NCBI RefSeq assembly: GCF_045062745.1
Contig: NZ_JBJGED010000004.1
Location: 186,001 to 250,000, forward strand
From: Paenibacillus_AA sp045062745
GTDB taxonomy: Bacteria > Bacillota > Bacilli > Paenibacillales > NBRC-103111
DNA: 64,000 nucleotides
Direction of reading: 5' to 3'
Positions 26,145 to 36,078 of this stretch are shown here, piece after piece. The notes below the pieces were generated by a model. It had not been told where the DNA came from, ran no database searches, and was given only the letters and a program-made list of their open reading frames with translations. Numbering within the stretch: the first letter of the stretch is position 1; every line of letters starts with the position of its first letter. Made by a program: the position numbers and the translations under genes.

Positions 26145-29100
26145 ATGATCAATAATAGGAGCAAGGGCAAGGCGAAGCTGTGCCGGGCCGCCGCGACGCT
26201 GCTGGCGTGGACGATGCTCGTGCCGGCGGGGCTGGGCGGAGGAACGCCTGCGTTCTCGGCGGCGGCCGGGCCGCTCGTCGTGTATGACGAAGCGCTGTCG
26301 AGCGAGTTCGTGAACTACGGCTGGGCGGAGATGGATGAAGCGTCCACGGCGCAGGCCCATACGGGAAGCCGTTCGGTGCGGCTCAATCCGGATGGCGGGA
26401 AGGCTTTGTATTTCTACAAAGATCGCATCATGAATGCGGACGACTATACGGCTTTCCGATTCTGGATCCATGGCGGATCGACAGGAGGACAGAAGCTCAA
26501 GCTTGTATTCTCGCTAGGGGGACAGCCGGTTGCGGAGCGGGAGGTGGAATCGCTGCTTCCTGGCGGTATCCCGGCCGGGAAATGGGCCGAAGTCCAGGTG
26601 AATCTGAGAGAGCTCGGCATACAGGGGCTGCTCGACGGCATTTGGTTATGGGGAGACGGCGATCAGGAGGACGTGTACATCGATGACGTGGCTTTCGTCA
26701 CGGGCAGTACGGGGCCTGGGCCAAGCCCAACGCCAACGCCAACGCCGACCCCGACTCCGACACTAAGTCCGACATCAAGTCCAAGCCCGACCCCAACCCC
26801 AACATCCAGTCCCGGACAGCCTCCATCTGTGACCGAGCTGTTGTTCGGGCAGGAGCAGCTGATCTTGAACGCGGGGGATAGCCAAGCCGCGACAGTCACC
26901 GCGCGCCTCAGCAACGGGACGCTGCAGGATGTAACCGCTCAAGCGGTCTGGTCCTCGGCGGACGCGGCGATCGCCACTGCAGCCGGCGGGGTCGTCACGG
27001 GCGTTAAAGCAGGTTCGACGGTCATTCGGGCCGTCTATGGAACCCGGGAAGCGCAGCTCCCGGTACAGGTGAAGCGCACCGGACCGGCGGCTCCGATCGA
27101 GACGATCGACGGCCTGTATGTGTACGACGACAGCATCCAGACCGGCTTCACGGACTATAGCTGGGCCGAGCATTCGGTGAATGAAGAGGGGACTGTGCAC
27201 ACCGGGACCCAGTCGATCCGGTTCGCGCCGCAGGAGGATCGGTCCTTGTACTTCTATAGCGACCGGATCATTTCCACGAAGGAATTCGAGAAGCTGCAGC
27301 TCTGGGTGAACGGAGGCAGCGCCGGCGGCCAAGAGGTGAAGGTGGTGCTCACGGCAGGCGGCCAAGCGGTCCAAGAGATTCCTCTCACCGACGTCCTGGG
27401 TGGAGCGATCCCGGCAGGTGTCTGGACAAAAGCAGAGATCCTGCTGCCAGGCTTGAACTTGCCGGGCCAGATCTTCGACGGGATCCGGATCGCCGGGACG
27501 ACGAGCGGCAGCCAAGCGGCCCTGTATCTGGACGACATCGCCCTTATTAAGAAATATATCGCGCCGCCGACCGTGCTGGAAGTACGGATGGATCGGTCCC
27601 AGCTCGTCCTGCTTCCCGGGGAGACGCATCGGCTGGAAGCCGAGTCCTGGCTTGAGACCGGGAATACGGAGGTAGTCACGGCTAAGGCGGAGTGGCAATC
27701 GGACCGTCCGGATATCGTGCGGGTCGACAAGGGCGCTCTGGTAGCAGTAGCTCCGGGGATCGCCCGGATCACAGCCACCCACAAGTCTCTGACCGCAGTC
27801 GCTTACGTACAAGTGACGCAAGTGGCTCCCGAGAACGTCTACGACGATGCTTTGCAGAACGGCTTCCGCAATCAGAGCTGGCATGACAAAGACCTCGCCA
27901 ATACGGAGCAAACGCACGGCGGCTCGTATGCCGTGAAGTTCGAGCCGGACGGCTGGGACGGCGTCTGGTTCGCCGCGGACCGGAAGCGCAGCGTCTCAGG
28001 CTACTACGGGGTGGACTTCTGGCTGCACGGAGGAACGACCGGGGGACAGAAGATGATGCTTCATGCGTACAACGGCGACTCCTACCAAGGGTCGGTCGAC
28101 CTGAACGAGCATGCGCCGGGCGGATCGATTCCGGCGGGGGTATGGACGCACTTCGTCATTAATTTCGCGGATATGGGCTTGCGGAATGAAGATGTCGACG
28201 GGCTCGTTTTCCAGGCGGGTACGGAGGACAATCAGGCCGCGGTATATATCGACGATGTAAGTCTGCTGCGAAATCTGAATGCCGGCCAATTGCCTGAGCC
28301 GGAGCTTCCGAAGCTACAGGTCACGGTCGATATGACGGCCGAGCGCCGCGCGATCAATCCGGAGATCTACGGCATTAACTTCGACGACGCGCATCCTACT
28401 GAATCGACGTTGAACTTCCCGGTACAGCGCTGGGGCGGCAACAACACGACCCGCTACAATTGGGAGCTGGACGTGGCGAACCGCGCCTCCGACTGGTATT
28501 TCATGAACTTCCCGTATGAGACCGACCCTGCCGGCACGATGTCCGATCGGTTCATCGATATGGTGCACGCCAAGCAAGGCAAAGTGCTTCTCACGATTCC
28601 CACCATCGGCTGGACGCCGAAGTCGCGGGAAGTCACATGGGGCTTCTCGCAACAGAAATACGGCACGCAGCAAAGTTCGCCGCTCGAGTATCCGGATGCG
28701 GGCAACGGCGTCTTAAAGAGCACGGGCAAGGAAATTACGAACAACGATCCGCGCGATACGTCCATCCCGGTCGGCGTCGACTTCGCGACCCGCTGGATCG
28801 ATCATATCGCCGGCCGGACCGGCAACCTGGTGCACTACTACGCCCTCGACAACGAGCCGGAGATCTGGCACGTGACTCATCGCGACGTGCATCCGCAAGC
28901 CCCGACCTACGATGAGCTGTGGGGCTTCACAGAGAAATACGCTTCCGCGATCAAGGCGAAGGACAGCCAAGCTCAAATCTTCGGCCCGACCTCTTGGGGC
29001 TGGTGCGCGTACTTCTACTCGTCCGCCGACAATTGCTGGGACGGTCCGGATCGCCAAGCGCACGGCGGCACGCCGTTCCTGGAGTGGTATCTCCAGAAAG

Positions 29101-29810
29101 CCTCGGCCTATAAGCAATCCACCGGGGTCAGCCTGATCGACTACCTGGATATTCACTATTATTCGCAGGAGAACAGCGTACCGGGCTTCGATGAAGGGCC
29201 GGCCGCGGCGAAGCGCCGCTTCCAGGCGCTCAAGGCTCTCTACGATCCGAACTTCGTGGACGAATCCTGGATTCAGGAGCCGATCCGGCTCATCCCGCGG
29301 ATGAAAGAGATTATCGCGAAGACGAAACCGGATACGAAGCTCGCGATCACGGAATACAACTTCGGCAACGGCAACGGGATTACGGCCGGTCTCGCCCAAG
29401 CCGAGGCGCTGGCGATCTTCGGGCGCGAAGGCGTCGACCTCGCCACTCGCTTCGGCACACTGCCGGCGAATACGCCTCTCGAGGATGCGTTCAAGCTGTT
29501 CTTGAACTATGACGGCCAAGGCGGTCAAATCCGCGGCTCCAGCGTGCCGACCACGAGCAAGATCACCGATGCGGTCGGCGCCTACACGATCGCCGGGACG
29601 GACGGCAAGACGTACGTGCTGCTGTTCAACAAGGACACCGCGCTCCGTTCGATCGATGTGGCCGGCACCTTCCATGCGACGAACCAAGCGCAGGTGTACC
29701 GTTTCGACGCGAACAACCGCCTCGCCCTGTCGGGCACGCTCGCCACGACGTCCGGGGGCTTCACGGTGCAGTTGAACGCGCGTTCGGCCGCGTTGATTGT
29801 GATTCCGTAA
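26145..29810 (+). CDS. Secreted multimodular GH44 endoglucanase/xyloglucanase
   Basis: 1221 residues, with GGGAGGAG before the ATG and a signal peptide ending near AFSAAAG. Three homologous jelly-roll modules of about 145 residues (about 45-187, 325-468, 565-712; each begins YD(D/E)xxxxxFxxxxW and ends YxDDVxxx) look like carbohydrate-binding modules. Big_2-like domains lie at about 228-310 and 480-560, and a Pro-Thr-Ser linker at about 190-225. The catalytic domain is 720-1221: NPEIYGINFD, RWGGNNTTRYNW, DNEPEIW (acid/base Glu near 904) and ITEYNFG (nucleophile near 1069), as in GH44. GH44 enzymes cut beta-1,4-glucan, xyloglucan and mannan with retention. The long cell-external protein lacks SLH or sortase signals, so it is probably released. 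Monocistronic, divergent from the two-component genes. Confidence 0.92.
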   Translation: MINNRSKGKAKLCRAAATLLAWTMLVPAGLGGGTPAFSAAAGPLVVYDEALSSEFVNYGWAEMDEASTAQAHTGSRSVRLNPDGGKALYFYKDRIMNADDYTAFRFWIHGGSTGGQKLKLVFSLGGQPVAEREVESLLPGGIPAGKWAEVQVNLRELGIQGLLDGIWLWGDGDQEDVYIDDVAFVTGSTGPGPSPTPTPTPTPTPTLSPTSSPSPTPTPTSSPGQPPSVTELLFGQEQLILNAGDSQAATVTARLSNGTLQDVTAQAVWSSADAAIATAAGGVVTGVKAGSTVIRAVYGTREAQLPVQVKRTGPAAPIETIDGLYVYDDSIQTGFTDYSWAEHSVNEEGTVHTGTQSIRFAPQEDRSLYFYSDRIISTKEFEKLQLWVNGGSAGGQEVKVVLTAGGQAVQEIPLTDVLGGAIPAGVWTKAEILLPGLNLPGQIFDGIRIAGTTSGSQAALYLDDIALIKKYIAPPTVLEVRMDRSQLVLLPGETHRLEAESWLETGNTEVVTAKAEWQSDRPDIVRVDKGALVAVAPGIARITATHKSLTAVAYVQVTQVAPENVYDDALQNGFRNQSWHDKDLANTEQTHGGSYAVKFEPDGWDGVWFAADRKRSVSGYYGVDFWLHGGTTGGQKMMLHAYNGDSYQGSVDLNEHAPGGSIPAGVWTHFVINFADMGLRNEDVDGLVFQAGTEDNQAAVYIDDVSLLRNLNAGQLPEPELPKLQVTVDMTAERRAINPEIYGINFDDAHPTESTLNFPVQRWGGNNTTRYNWELDVANRASDWYFMNFPYETDPAGTMSDRFIDMVHAKQGKVLLTIPTIGWTPKSREVTWGFSQQKYGTQQSSPLEYPDAGNGVLKSTGKEITNNDPRDTSIPVGVDFATRWIDHIAGRTGNLVHYYALDNEPEIWHVTHRDVHPQAPTYDELWGFTEKYASAIKAKDSQAQIFGPTSWGWCAYFYSSADNCWDGPDRQAHGGTPFLEWYLQKASAYKQSTGVSLIDYLDIHYYSQENSVPGFDEGPAAAKRRFQALKALYDPNFVDESWIQEPIRLIPRMKEIIAKTKPDTKLAITEYNFGNGNGITAGLAQAEALAIFGREGVDLATRFGTLPANTPLEDAFKLFLNYDGQGGQIRGSSVPTTSKITDAVGAYTIAGTDGKTYVLLFNKDTALRSIDVAGTFHATNQAQVYRFDANNRLALSGTLATTSGGFTVQLNARSAALIVIP
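26715..26810 (+). repeat. Low-complexity Pro-Thr/Ser linker repeat in the GH44 gene
   Basis: CCAACG/CCGACN hexamers encode PTPTPTP and SPTSSPSP stretches joining the first binding module to the rest. It is prone to slippage and length variation. Confidence 0.8.
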
Positions 29811-29827
29811 CACCATACTGGATCAAG

Positions 29828-29863
29828 AAAGCTGTCGGGACATTCGCTCCCGGCAGCTTTTTT
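29828..29863 (+). terminator. Intrinsic terminator of the GH44 gene
   Basis: AAAGCTGTCGGGA pairs with TCCCGGCAGCTTT (one mismatch) around a 7-nt loop, then a T run, 18 bp past the stop. Confidence 0.85.
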
Positions 29864-30013
29864 GTGGTGTTAGCTGGGGTGGGTCCTCGCTCGGGCCGCC
29901 TCCCTGCCCAGTAACCCGAATTTTTCGGCTTAAACCTCCCTCCATGTTGCAAGAAATAAGTGAAATGTTCCCTCTAAGGAAGAACCTTCAAGGACGTCGG
30001 CTGAATTTAATCT

Positions 30014-30038
30014 CTTTTGCAGAAGCTGGTCTTTTTTT
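30014..30038 (+). promoter_or_regulatory. Shared 25-bp promoter motif, copy A
   Basis: CTTTTGC, then AGAAGCTGGT, then CTTTTTTT. Matches copy C (38388) at 20 of 25 positions and copy B (35944) at 19. It ends 18 bp upstream of the putative -35, an activator position. Confidence 0.55.
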
Positions 30039-30141
30039 AGGCTGATTGCAAAAAAGTTCAACGATCACCGCTTCCGTTCATATACGATCCGAAGGCCGCG
30101 GGGCTACGATGGGGATAACGAAAGCGAAAGGGGGCGCATAT

Positions 30142-30156
30142 TTGTAAGCGGATTCA
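30142..30156 (+). promoter_or_regulatory. cre site (CcpA) before the lyase gene
   Basis: TTGTAAGCGGATTCA fits WTGNAANCGNWNNCW at every position and differs from the site at 38510 by one base. It lies about 50 bp past the likely transcription start, a roadblock position for glucose repression. Confidence 0.6.
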
Positions 30157-30214
30157 CAATCATCAGGAATCGACGAACAAGGGTCAATCTTCGCATGGAG
30201 AGGATGAGTTAAAC

Positions 30215-33200
30215 GTGAGGAGTTGGATGAAGGCAAGAGGAGTAACACTGGGTCTCGTGTTTATGTTGGTTTCAAGTGTGTTCCAGGTAGGCCCACTATC
30301 GAACCCCTCCAGAGCAGAGGCGGCTGCGGCATGGCCCGCCTCGGTGTTGTCCGGGTTCAATATGCCGTTCGGGCCGGCGGAGGGGCTCGTGACGACGCAG
30401 AACCCGCCCGACTTCCGCTGGCCGGCCGTGCCCGGAGCGGATAACTACGAGCTGCAGGTAAGCCGCAGCGCCACCGTAGCGAATGTCGTCTATAGCAATC
30501 CGACATTGACGGTGAATTACTACAATTTCCCGCATGTGTTCGAGGCGGGCACTTGGTATTGGCGGGTGAGGTTTCATAAGCCGGCCGACGGCTGGTCGGA
30601 GTGGAGCGACATTCGCCGCTTCCGCATCGAGGAGCAGAATGTCCCGTTCGCCGTGCCTTCCGTCGAGCAGCTCATGAGCCAAGTCGGCAGCCAGCATCCG
30701 CGCATCTGGACGAAGGCCGATACGCTGGATGATTTCCGCAGCTTGGCCCAGACGTCAGGGAAGTCCGTCTATGACGCGAAGCTAGCGTCGGTCACGGCGA
30801 ATTTGAACCCTCCGAAGTACCCGGCGGAGCCGACTGCGGGGCAGTCGAACCTGCGGTCTTATTCCGACGGTGTAGTGAACCTGATGACGGATGCGGCGTT
30901 CATCTATCTCCTGACTGGATCGACAGACATCGGGAACGATGCGAAAGCCCGGCTGCTGAGCATCGCCTCGTGGAATACGAACGGGGCCACGAGCTACGCC
31001 GCCAACGATCAAGTGCACCGCTACATTACGTACAAATCCGCGATGGCCTACGACTGGCTCTATGATCTGCTGTCGCCGACAGAGAAGCAGCAGGTTCAGA
31101 CTATGATTCAAACCCGGACGGAAACGATGATGAACAACCTCGTCGTGACCCACCCGATTGCGAGCAATCCGTTCGATTCGCACGGCTGGACCGCTTTCGG
31201 CTACATCGGCATTATCGCCACGGCGATGCTGAACGATATTCCGGCGGCCGAGCAGTGGTTCCGCAGCGTCGTTCCCGCCTACATCAACATCATGCCTCCG
31301 TGGGGAGGAGAGAACGGGGGGTGGGCGCAAGGAACCGGGTACTGGCAATGGTCGTCCATGTTCGGCAAGGAATTTATGGATGTCCTTCTGGCGGCGAGCG
31401 GCTTCAACTTGTATGACAAAGCCTATTCCCGGAACGAAGGCTCCTATCCGCTCTATGCGTTCCCGAAGGGAAGCCCGAAGGGCATATTCGGGGACGGCAG
31501 CGAAGACTCTCCGGCCGGCCCGAGCGTGACCGCTTATACCCGACTCGCCCAAATGTACGGCGATCCTCGGCTGCAATGGGCGGCTCAGGCGGTTGGCTCC
31601 GGCATGTACCCGGATTTGAGCAATTACTTCTATGGGGACGACGATCTCGCGGTGCAACCGCCGGTCGACTTGCCGGATTCGAAGTGGTTTCAGGACATCG
31701 GGCTCGTGGCGATGCATTCGAAGCTCTACGACCCCGACAGTGTCTCGTTCTATTTCAAATCCAGCCCCTATGGCAGCTACAACCACAGCCACGCCGATCA
31801 GAACAGCTTCGTCCTCAATGCGTTCGGCGAACCGCTTGCCATCGAGAGCGGGTTTTACGACGAATACGATTCTGTCCATGACAAAAATTACGCCAAGTCG
31901 ACGTTCGCCTCCAATGCGATCACATACGACGGGAAGCAAGGGCAGCCGGTCGGCAACATCGACGCCGACGGCCGCGTAGTCGGCTTCGTCACGCATCCGG
32001 ACTTCGACGCCGTGAGCGGCGACGCGTCCGCGGCTTATGGGACAGCCTTGACCGAAGCGGGCCGCAGTGTCATCTATGTAAGGCCGAATATGTTCGTCGT
32101 CATCGATCAATTGCAAGGCGCGAATCCGGAGGGCAACGAATTCGAGTGGCGGCTGCATGCCGAGGATGAGCTCGTGCTCGATGCAGATCAAGCCGGCGCC
32201 ACGATCCTGAAGGGCGGGGCGGGCCTCAAGGTCCGGTTCCACGCGCCGCAAAACCTGCGCACTGAATACGAGGACCAGTTCCTGGGCATCGATGGAACCG
32301 AAGTCAAGCCGGGCGGTGCGTATGCCGCCGAGCAGCAGAAGCATGCGGCGTTCATCGCGCCGAGAACGACCGCCACGACCTTCGTTTCGACCCTGGAAGC
32401 CTACAAGCGGGATTCCACGCCGCAGAGCGTCGTTTCGGAAAACCATGGAAATTACATGTTGCTGACATTTACGGACGGGACGGTCGTATACGTCCGGATG
32501 ACGACGGGCGGGGAAATCGATGCCGGCACCGTTCGCTTTAACGGGACCGCCGTGGCGTTGAAGAACGATTCCGTGCTGCTCGTCGACGGAACGAAGGTTG
32601 TCAAAAACGGCGTAGCGCTCATTGAGAGCGACCAGCCTGCTACAATCGTCTATGGCCTGGACCGATTGTCCGTATCGGGTCCGTCTGATACGCAGGTTAC
32701 ATTGAATGCTCCGGGCACCAAACGTCTGCGCGACGCCGTCAGCGGCACGAACATTCCGCGCGGCGAATCGGTCGAGCAGCGGATGGCCCAGCGCGGTGTG
32801 CAGTGGGATATGGCCGGCAGCAAGTTGACCCTGAATGTGGAGAAAGGGCAACGGGCCTTCAAGCTGAACAATGGGCCGATGCCAGAGCCGCTCCCCGATG
32901 TGACGCTGCCGATCAACATCGGTGGCGTATCGGGATCGGTGACGCTGCACGCGCATAGCGATACGGCCGGGGCGTCGGTCGCTTGGGGGAACCTCACCAA
33001 CGAGGCCGGCTTGTACGAGGTGGAGGAGGCTCCGTCCGGCCTGCTGTTCGAACAGCATGGACGGCCGCATAGCGTGTATCTCGAAGCGAACGCGGCGGTT
33101 ATTTTGCAAGGAGCACCCGGCTTGCTGAAGCTGAAGAGGATAGGAGCGGGCAACCCTTCGAACACGGTGCTTTGGTCGAATCCGGATGTGCAGCGGTCCA

Positions 33201-35887
33201 ACCTGTACATGGTCTGGCAGGAAGCGGAGGCGCTTAATGCCTTCGGCGGCAAGAGCTTCTCCAAATATTCGAACCGCCCGTTCCTGTCCGGCGGAGTCGG
33301 CTTGGGAAGCTGGGATCAGCCAGGCCAGTGGGCGAAGTGGACGATGAATGTGCCGAAGGCCGGCAATTACGACCTCGTACTGAAATACGCGGCGGGATGG
33401 GATCTCCCGGCTGGAACGCTCACAGGCCGATTAGCCATGATCGGCAATCAAGCGTACTATCTGGAGGCGCCGACAACTCCCGATTGGGGGACGACGCCCG
33501 CGAATTGGAACGGACTGCGGGTCCAGACGGGGCAGCCGCTCGCCGCCGGTCCGGTCGATATTACGTTGTGGCACGCCGGCGGGGCCATGAACCTCGACTG
33601 GATCGGACTCATCGAAGTGAAGGCGGACGAGGTACGGCCGACCGTCCCCGCCAATCTCACGCTCGTCTCCCAAGCGGACTCGACCGCCACCGTCAGCTGG
33701 ACGCCGTCGACCGACAATGTCGGGGTGAAGGAGTATGTGCTCTATGCGAATGGTGTGCAGAAATCGGTCGTCCCAAGCGGTACATCCACGGCGACGATCA
33801 CGGGATTGACTGCCGGCAAGCCATACTCGGTCACGGTTGTCGCCGTGGATACGAGCGATAATCGTTCCCTGGACAGCGCAGCGCTGAACTTCTCGGCGAT
33901 CGATACGAAGGCTCCGGCATGGGGAGCAGCCGCCTCGATCCGCGCAGTTCATCTGTTCCCGACAACGGCCAGGCTGACATGGGATCCGGCCGCCGACAAT
34001 TCCGGCACCGTAGCGTCGTACTCGATCTTTAAGAAAGACGCAACCCAGACTTCCTTTGTGAAAGCGGGGACGGTCTCCGGGAGCTCGACAGCCTTCGACA
34101 TGACCGGCCTGCAGCCAGGAGGCGCCTATACGTTCCGGGTTCAGGCGACGGACGCGCAGGGGAACGAATCGGCGGATGGCCCGAGTATGACCATCACGAT
34201 GCCGAGTACGGGCATCGGCGGCGAGTATTATGAGACGTTCGACGACTGGGCGGCGGGGGCGGTAACGACCGGCGGCAATTGGACGGTGACGGCGAATAGC
34301 GGAACATCCGTCGCGATCGCGGCATCGCCGGACCCCACCGGTAAGGTGCTGCTGGTGAACGATAATTACTCTCCGTCGGACAGCGACTATACGGAGACGC
34401 CGATCGTGACGAGAGCGAACGCGCCGATCAGCGGGAAAGTCGCCTTCGAGACCAAATTCATGTTCAACCGGCTGAGCCATGACGTCGGCAACTTCGAGCT
34501 CAAGCTGCGCGGCTCCGGGACGGATGTCATCCGTTTCACCGGCTTCTCGGACGGAACGTTCGGCTACTGGAAGGTGGTGGATGGTACCGAGACGGCATTC
34601 CGCATCCCAAGACTAAGCGGCTATACGCTGCCTCGCGACCAGTGGATCACGCTTCGGTTCGAGTTGGATACCGCCCTGAAGACGTACTCCATTACGATGC
34701 AGGCGGACGCCTTGAAAAGCTACTCCGGAACGCTCGAAGCCGGGACGCTGGATAAGAAAGCCGGGGTGTACCGGATCACCGGAATTCCGTTTTTCCACGA
34801 ACCAACCGGGTCGGCGATCGATGCACTCAAGTTCAGCACGAACCGGTTCACGAGCAAATTCCTGTTCGACTACTTAACGATGTACGACGCGACGGTCGAC
34901 ACGACACCACCTACATGGGGATTAACCGCCGCAGTCCGTCCCGTCGAGCTATTCCCGAGCGCGGTAAGGCTGGAATGGGATCAGGCGACCGACAACTTGA
35001 GCAATGTGGCGACATACTCGATCTATCGGAAAGACAGCACGCAGACGTCCTTTGTGAAGGCCGGGACGGTGAACGGCAGTGTGTACGGATATGACGCGTC
35101 CGGTCTGCAGCCGGGGGGAAATTATACGTTCCGGATTCAAGCGTCGGATGCGCAGGGCAACGAATCGGCCGACGGTCCGAGTACGACCGTGACGCTGCCC
35201 GCCGCAGGCAGCACCGGCAAGTATTATGAAGCGTTCGACGACTGGGCGCCGGGAACGGTGACGACCGGAGGCAGCTGGACGGTAACGACGAACGGCGGGT
35301 CGTCGGTCTCGATCGTACCGTCGCCGGATTCCGGCGGGCAAGCGCTGCTGCTGACGGACAATTCCTTCACGTCGGACAACGATTATACAGAACGACCCAT
35401 CGTGGGGAGGACGAACGCCGCCCTTAGCGGGAACGTCTCGTTCGAGACGAAGCTTATGTTCAACCGGCTGAACAACGACGTCGGCAACTTCGAGCTCAAG
35501 CTGCTCGGCGCCGGGACGGATGTCGTGCGGTTCACCGGCTTCTCGGACGGCACCTTCGGCTATTGGAAGATGGTAGGCACCACCAATACGTCGTTCAAAA
35601 TTCCGAAGTCGACCGGATTCACGCTGCCGCGAGACCAGTGGATCACCCTCCGGTTCGATCTCGATACGACCGCGAAGACATACGACATCACGATGCAGGC
35701 GGATGCGTTCAAAGGCTACACCGGAGCGGTAGATACCGGCACGCTCAATCCTACGACCGGCGTCTACAAGGTGACCGGAGTTCCGTTCTACAACAATTCG
35801 GCCGCCTCGGCGATCGACGGCTTCCGGTTCAGCACGAACCGGTACACGAGCAAATTCCTGTTCGATTACTTGGCGCTGTACAACTAG
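30215..35887 (+). CDS. Very large secreted heparinase II/III-family (DUF4962-like) lyase with duplicated C-terminal FnIII-sandwich units
   Basis: 1890 residues with a signal peptide to about residue 37 (SRAEAAAA). About 45-150 is the DUF4962-like beta domain (DFRWPAVPGADNYELQVS, GTWYWRVRFHKP). About 160-500 is a helical toroid (HPRIWTKADTL, DWLYDLLSPTEKQQV, MPPWGGENGGWAQGTGYW). About 510-900 is the heparinase II/III beta sandwich with YNHSHADQNSFVLNAFGEP near residue 525, including the likely catalytic His and metal-site residues. A CBM6-like region lies at about 990-1140, then an FnIII domain, then two copies of an FnIII plus sandwich unit (about 1230-1560 and 1561-1890) that are roughly two-thirds identical. 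Substrate probably an acidic polysaccharide; not determinable here. No wall anchor was seen. It is monocistronic. Confidence 0.82.
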   Translation: MRSWMKARGVTLGLVFMLVSSVFQVGPLSNPSRAEAAAAWPASVLSGFNMPFGPAEGLVTTQNPPDFRWPAVPGADNYELQVSRSATVANVVYSNPTLTVNYYNFPHVFEAGTWYWRVRFHKPADGWSEWSDIRRFRIEEQNVPFAVPSVEQLMSQVGSQHPRIWTKADTLDDFRSLAQTSGKSVYDAKLASVTANLNPPKYPAEPTAGQSNLRSYSDGVVNLMTDAAFIYLLTGSTDIGNDAKARLLSIASWNTNGATSYAANDQVHRYITYKSAMAYDWLYDLLSPTEKQQVQTMIQTRTETMMNNLVVTHPIASNPFDSHGWTAFGYIGIIATAMLNDIPAAEQWFRSVVPAYINIMPPWGGENGGWAQGTGYWQWSSMFGKEFMDVLLAASGFNLYDKAYSRNEGSYPLYAFPKGSPKGIFGDGSEDSPAGPSVTAYTRLAQMYGDPRLQWAAQAVGSGMYPDLSNYFYGDDDLAVQPPVDLPDSKWFQDIGLVAMHSKLYDPDSVSFYFKSSPYGSYNHSHADQNSFVLNAFGEPLAIESGFYDEYDSVHDKNYAKSTFASNAITYDGKQGQPVGNIDADGRVVGFVTHPDFDAVSGDASAAYGTALTEAGRSVIYVRPNMFVVIDQLQGANPEGNEFEWRLHAEDELVLDADQAGATILKGGAGLKVRFHAPQNLRTEYEDQFLGIDGTEVKPGGAYAAEQQKHAAFIAPRTTATTFVSTLEAYKRDSTPQSVVSENHGNYMLLTFTDGTVVYVRMTTGGEIDAGTVRFNGTAVALKNDSVLLVDGTKVVKNGVALIESDQPATIVYGLDRLSVSGPSDTQVTLNAPGTKRLRDAVSGTNIPRGESVEQRMAQRGVQWDMAGSKLTLNVEKGQRAFKLNNGPMPEPLPDVTLPINIGGVSGSVTLHAHSDTAGASVAWGNLTNEAGLYEVEEAPSGLLFEQHGRPHSVYLEANAAVILQGAPGLLKLKRIGAGNPSNTVLWSNPDVQRSNLYMVWQEAEALNAFGGKSFSKYSNRPFLSGGVGLGSWDQPGQWAKWTMNVPKAGNYDLVLKYAAGWDLPAGTLTGRLAMIGNQAYYLEAPTTPDWGTTPANWNGLRVQTGQPLAAGPVDITLWHAGGAMNLDWIGLIEVKADEVRPTVPANLTLVSQADSTATVSWTPSTDNVGVKEYVLYANGVQKSVVPSGTSTATITGLTAGKPYSVTVVAVDTSDNRSLDSAALNFSAIDTKAPAWGAAASIRAVHLFPTTARLTWDPAADNSGTVASYSIFKKDATQTSFVKAGTVSGSSTAFDMTGLQPGGAYTFRVQATDAQGNESADGPSMTITMPSTGIGGEYYETFDDWAAGAVTTGGNWTVTANSGTSVAIAASPDPTGKVLLVNDNYSPSDSDYTETPIVTRANAPISGKVAFETKFMFNRLSHDVGNFELKLRGSGTDVIRFTGFSDGTFGYWKVVDGTETAFRIPRLSGYTLPRDQWITLRFELDTALKTYSITMQADALKSYSGTLEAGTLDKKAGVYRITGIPFFHEPTGSAIDALKFSTNRFTSKFLFDYLTMYDATVDTTPPTWGLTAAVRPVELFPSAVRLEWDQATDNLSNVATYSIYRKDSTQTSFVKAGTVNGSVYGYDASGLQPGGNYTFRIQASDAQGNESADGPSTTVTLPAAGSTGKYYEAFDDWAPGTVTTGGSWTVTTNGGSSVSIVPSPDSGGQALLLTDNSFTSDNDYTERPIVGRTNAALSGNVSFETKLMFNRLNNDVGNFELKLLGAGTDVVRFTGFSDGTFGYWKMVGTTNTSFKIPKSTGFTLPRDQWITLRFDLDTTAKTYDITMQADAFKGYTGAVDTGTLNPTTGVYKVTGVPFYNNSAASAIDGFRFSTNRYTSKFLFDYLALYN
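33906..35887 (+). repeat. Intragenic tandem duplication encoding FnIII plus beta-sandwich units
   Basis: Unit 1 starts near 33906 and unit 2 near 34900, about 330 codons each. Shared stretches include KDxTQTSFVKAGTV, RVQATDAQGNESADGPS/RIQASDAQGNESADGPS, VGNFELKL, FTGFSDGTFGYWK and LPRDQWITLRF. Divergence is spread evenly, so it is an old duplication. Confidence 0.85.
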
Positions 35888-35901
35888 AGTAGTCTACATC
35901 T

Positions 35902-35949
35902 AGCCGAAGTCGCTGTCCCTCTCCCGGGCAGCGGCTTTGGGCTCTTTTT
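35902..35949 (+). terminator. Intrinsic terminator of the 1890-residue lyase gene
   Basis: AGCCGAAGTCGCTG pairs with CAGCGGCTTTGGGCT (small mismatches) around a 13-nt loop, then CTTTTT. Its T run overlaps the start of shared motif copy B. Confidence 0.75.
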
Positions 35950-35968
35950 CGAAAGCTGGTACTTTTCT
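35944..35968 (+). promoter_or_regulatory. Shared 25-bp promoter motif, copy B
   Basis: CTTTTTC, then GAAAGCTGGT, then ACTTTTCT. Matches copies A and C at 19 of 25 positions each. It ends 32 bp upstream of the regulator gene's -35. The first bases are also the T run of the preceding terminator, so part of the match may reflect that. Confidence 0.45.
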
Positions 35969-36000
35969 ATTCTCTTCCCCTCCCGACCGCGCGCCTGCGG

Positions 36001-36029
36001 TTTACACCCTTCCTATCGCTTGTTAAGAT
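36001..36029 (+). promoter_or_regulatory. Sigma-A promoter of the AraC regulator gene
   Basis: TTTACA (36001-36006), 17-nt spacer, TAAGAT (36024-36029). Transcription should start near 36037, 42 nt before the coding start. Confidence 0.6.
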
Positions 36030-36078
36030 TGAATTACCCAAATACAGCGAATACTTCATATAAAAATGTGGGGGTTGT

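Larger units (their letters stand above)
29864..30214 (+). promoter_or_regulatory. Control region of the 1890-residue lyase gene
   Basis: No gene is seen. It contains shared motif copy A (30014-30038), a weak promoter TTCAAC (30057-30062), 18 nt, TATACG (30081-30086) and a cre site (30142-30156). The leader is about 120 nt. Confidence 0.5.

Noticed and set aside
30782..33109. 775-codon open frame antisense to the 1890-residue lyase gene
   Set aside because: Same reasoning; no start site, no domain, fully covered by a well-supported gene.
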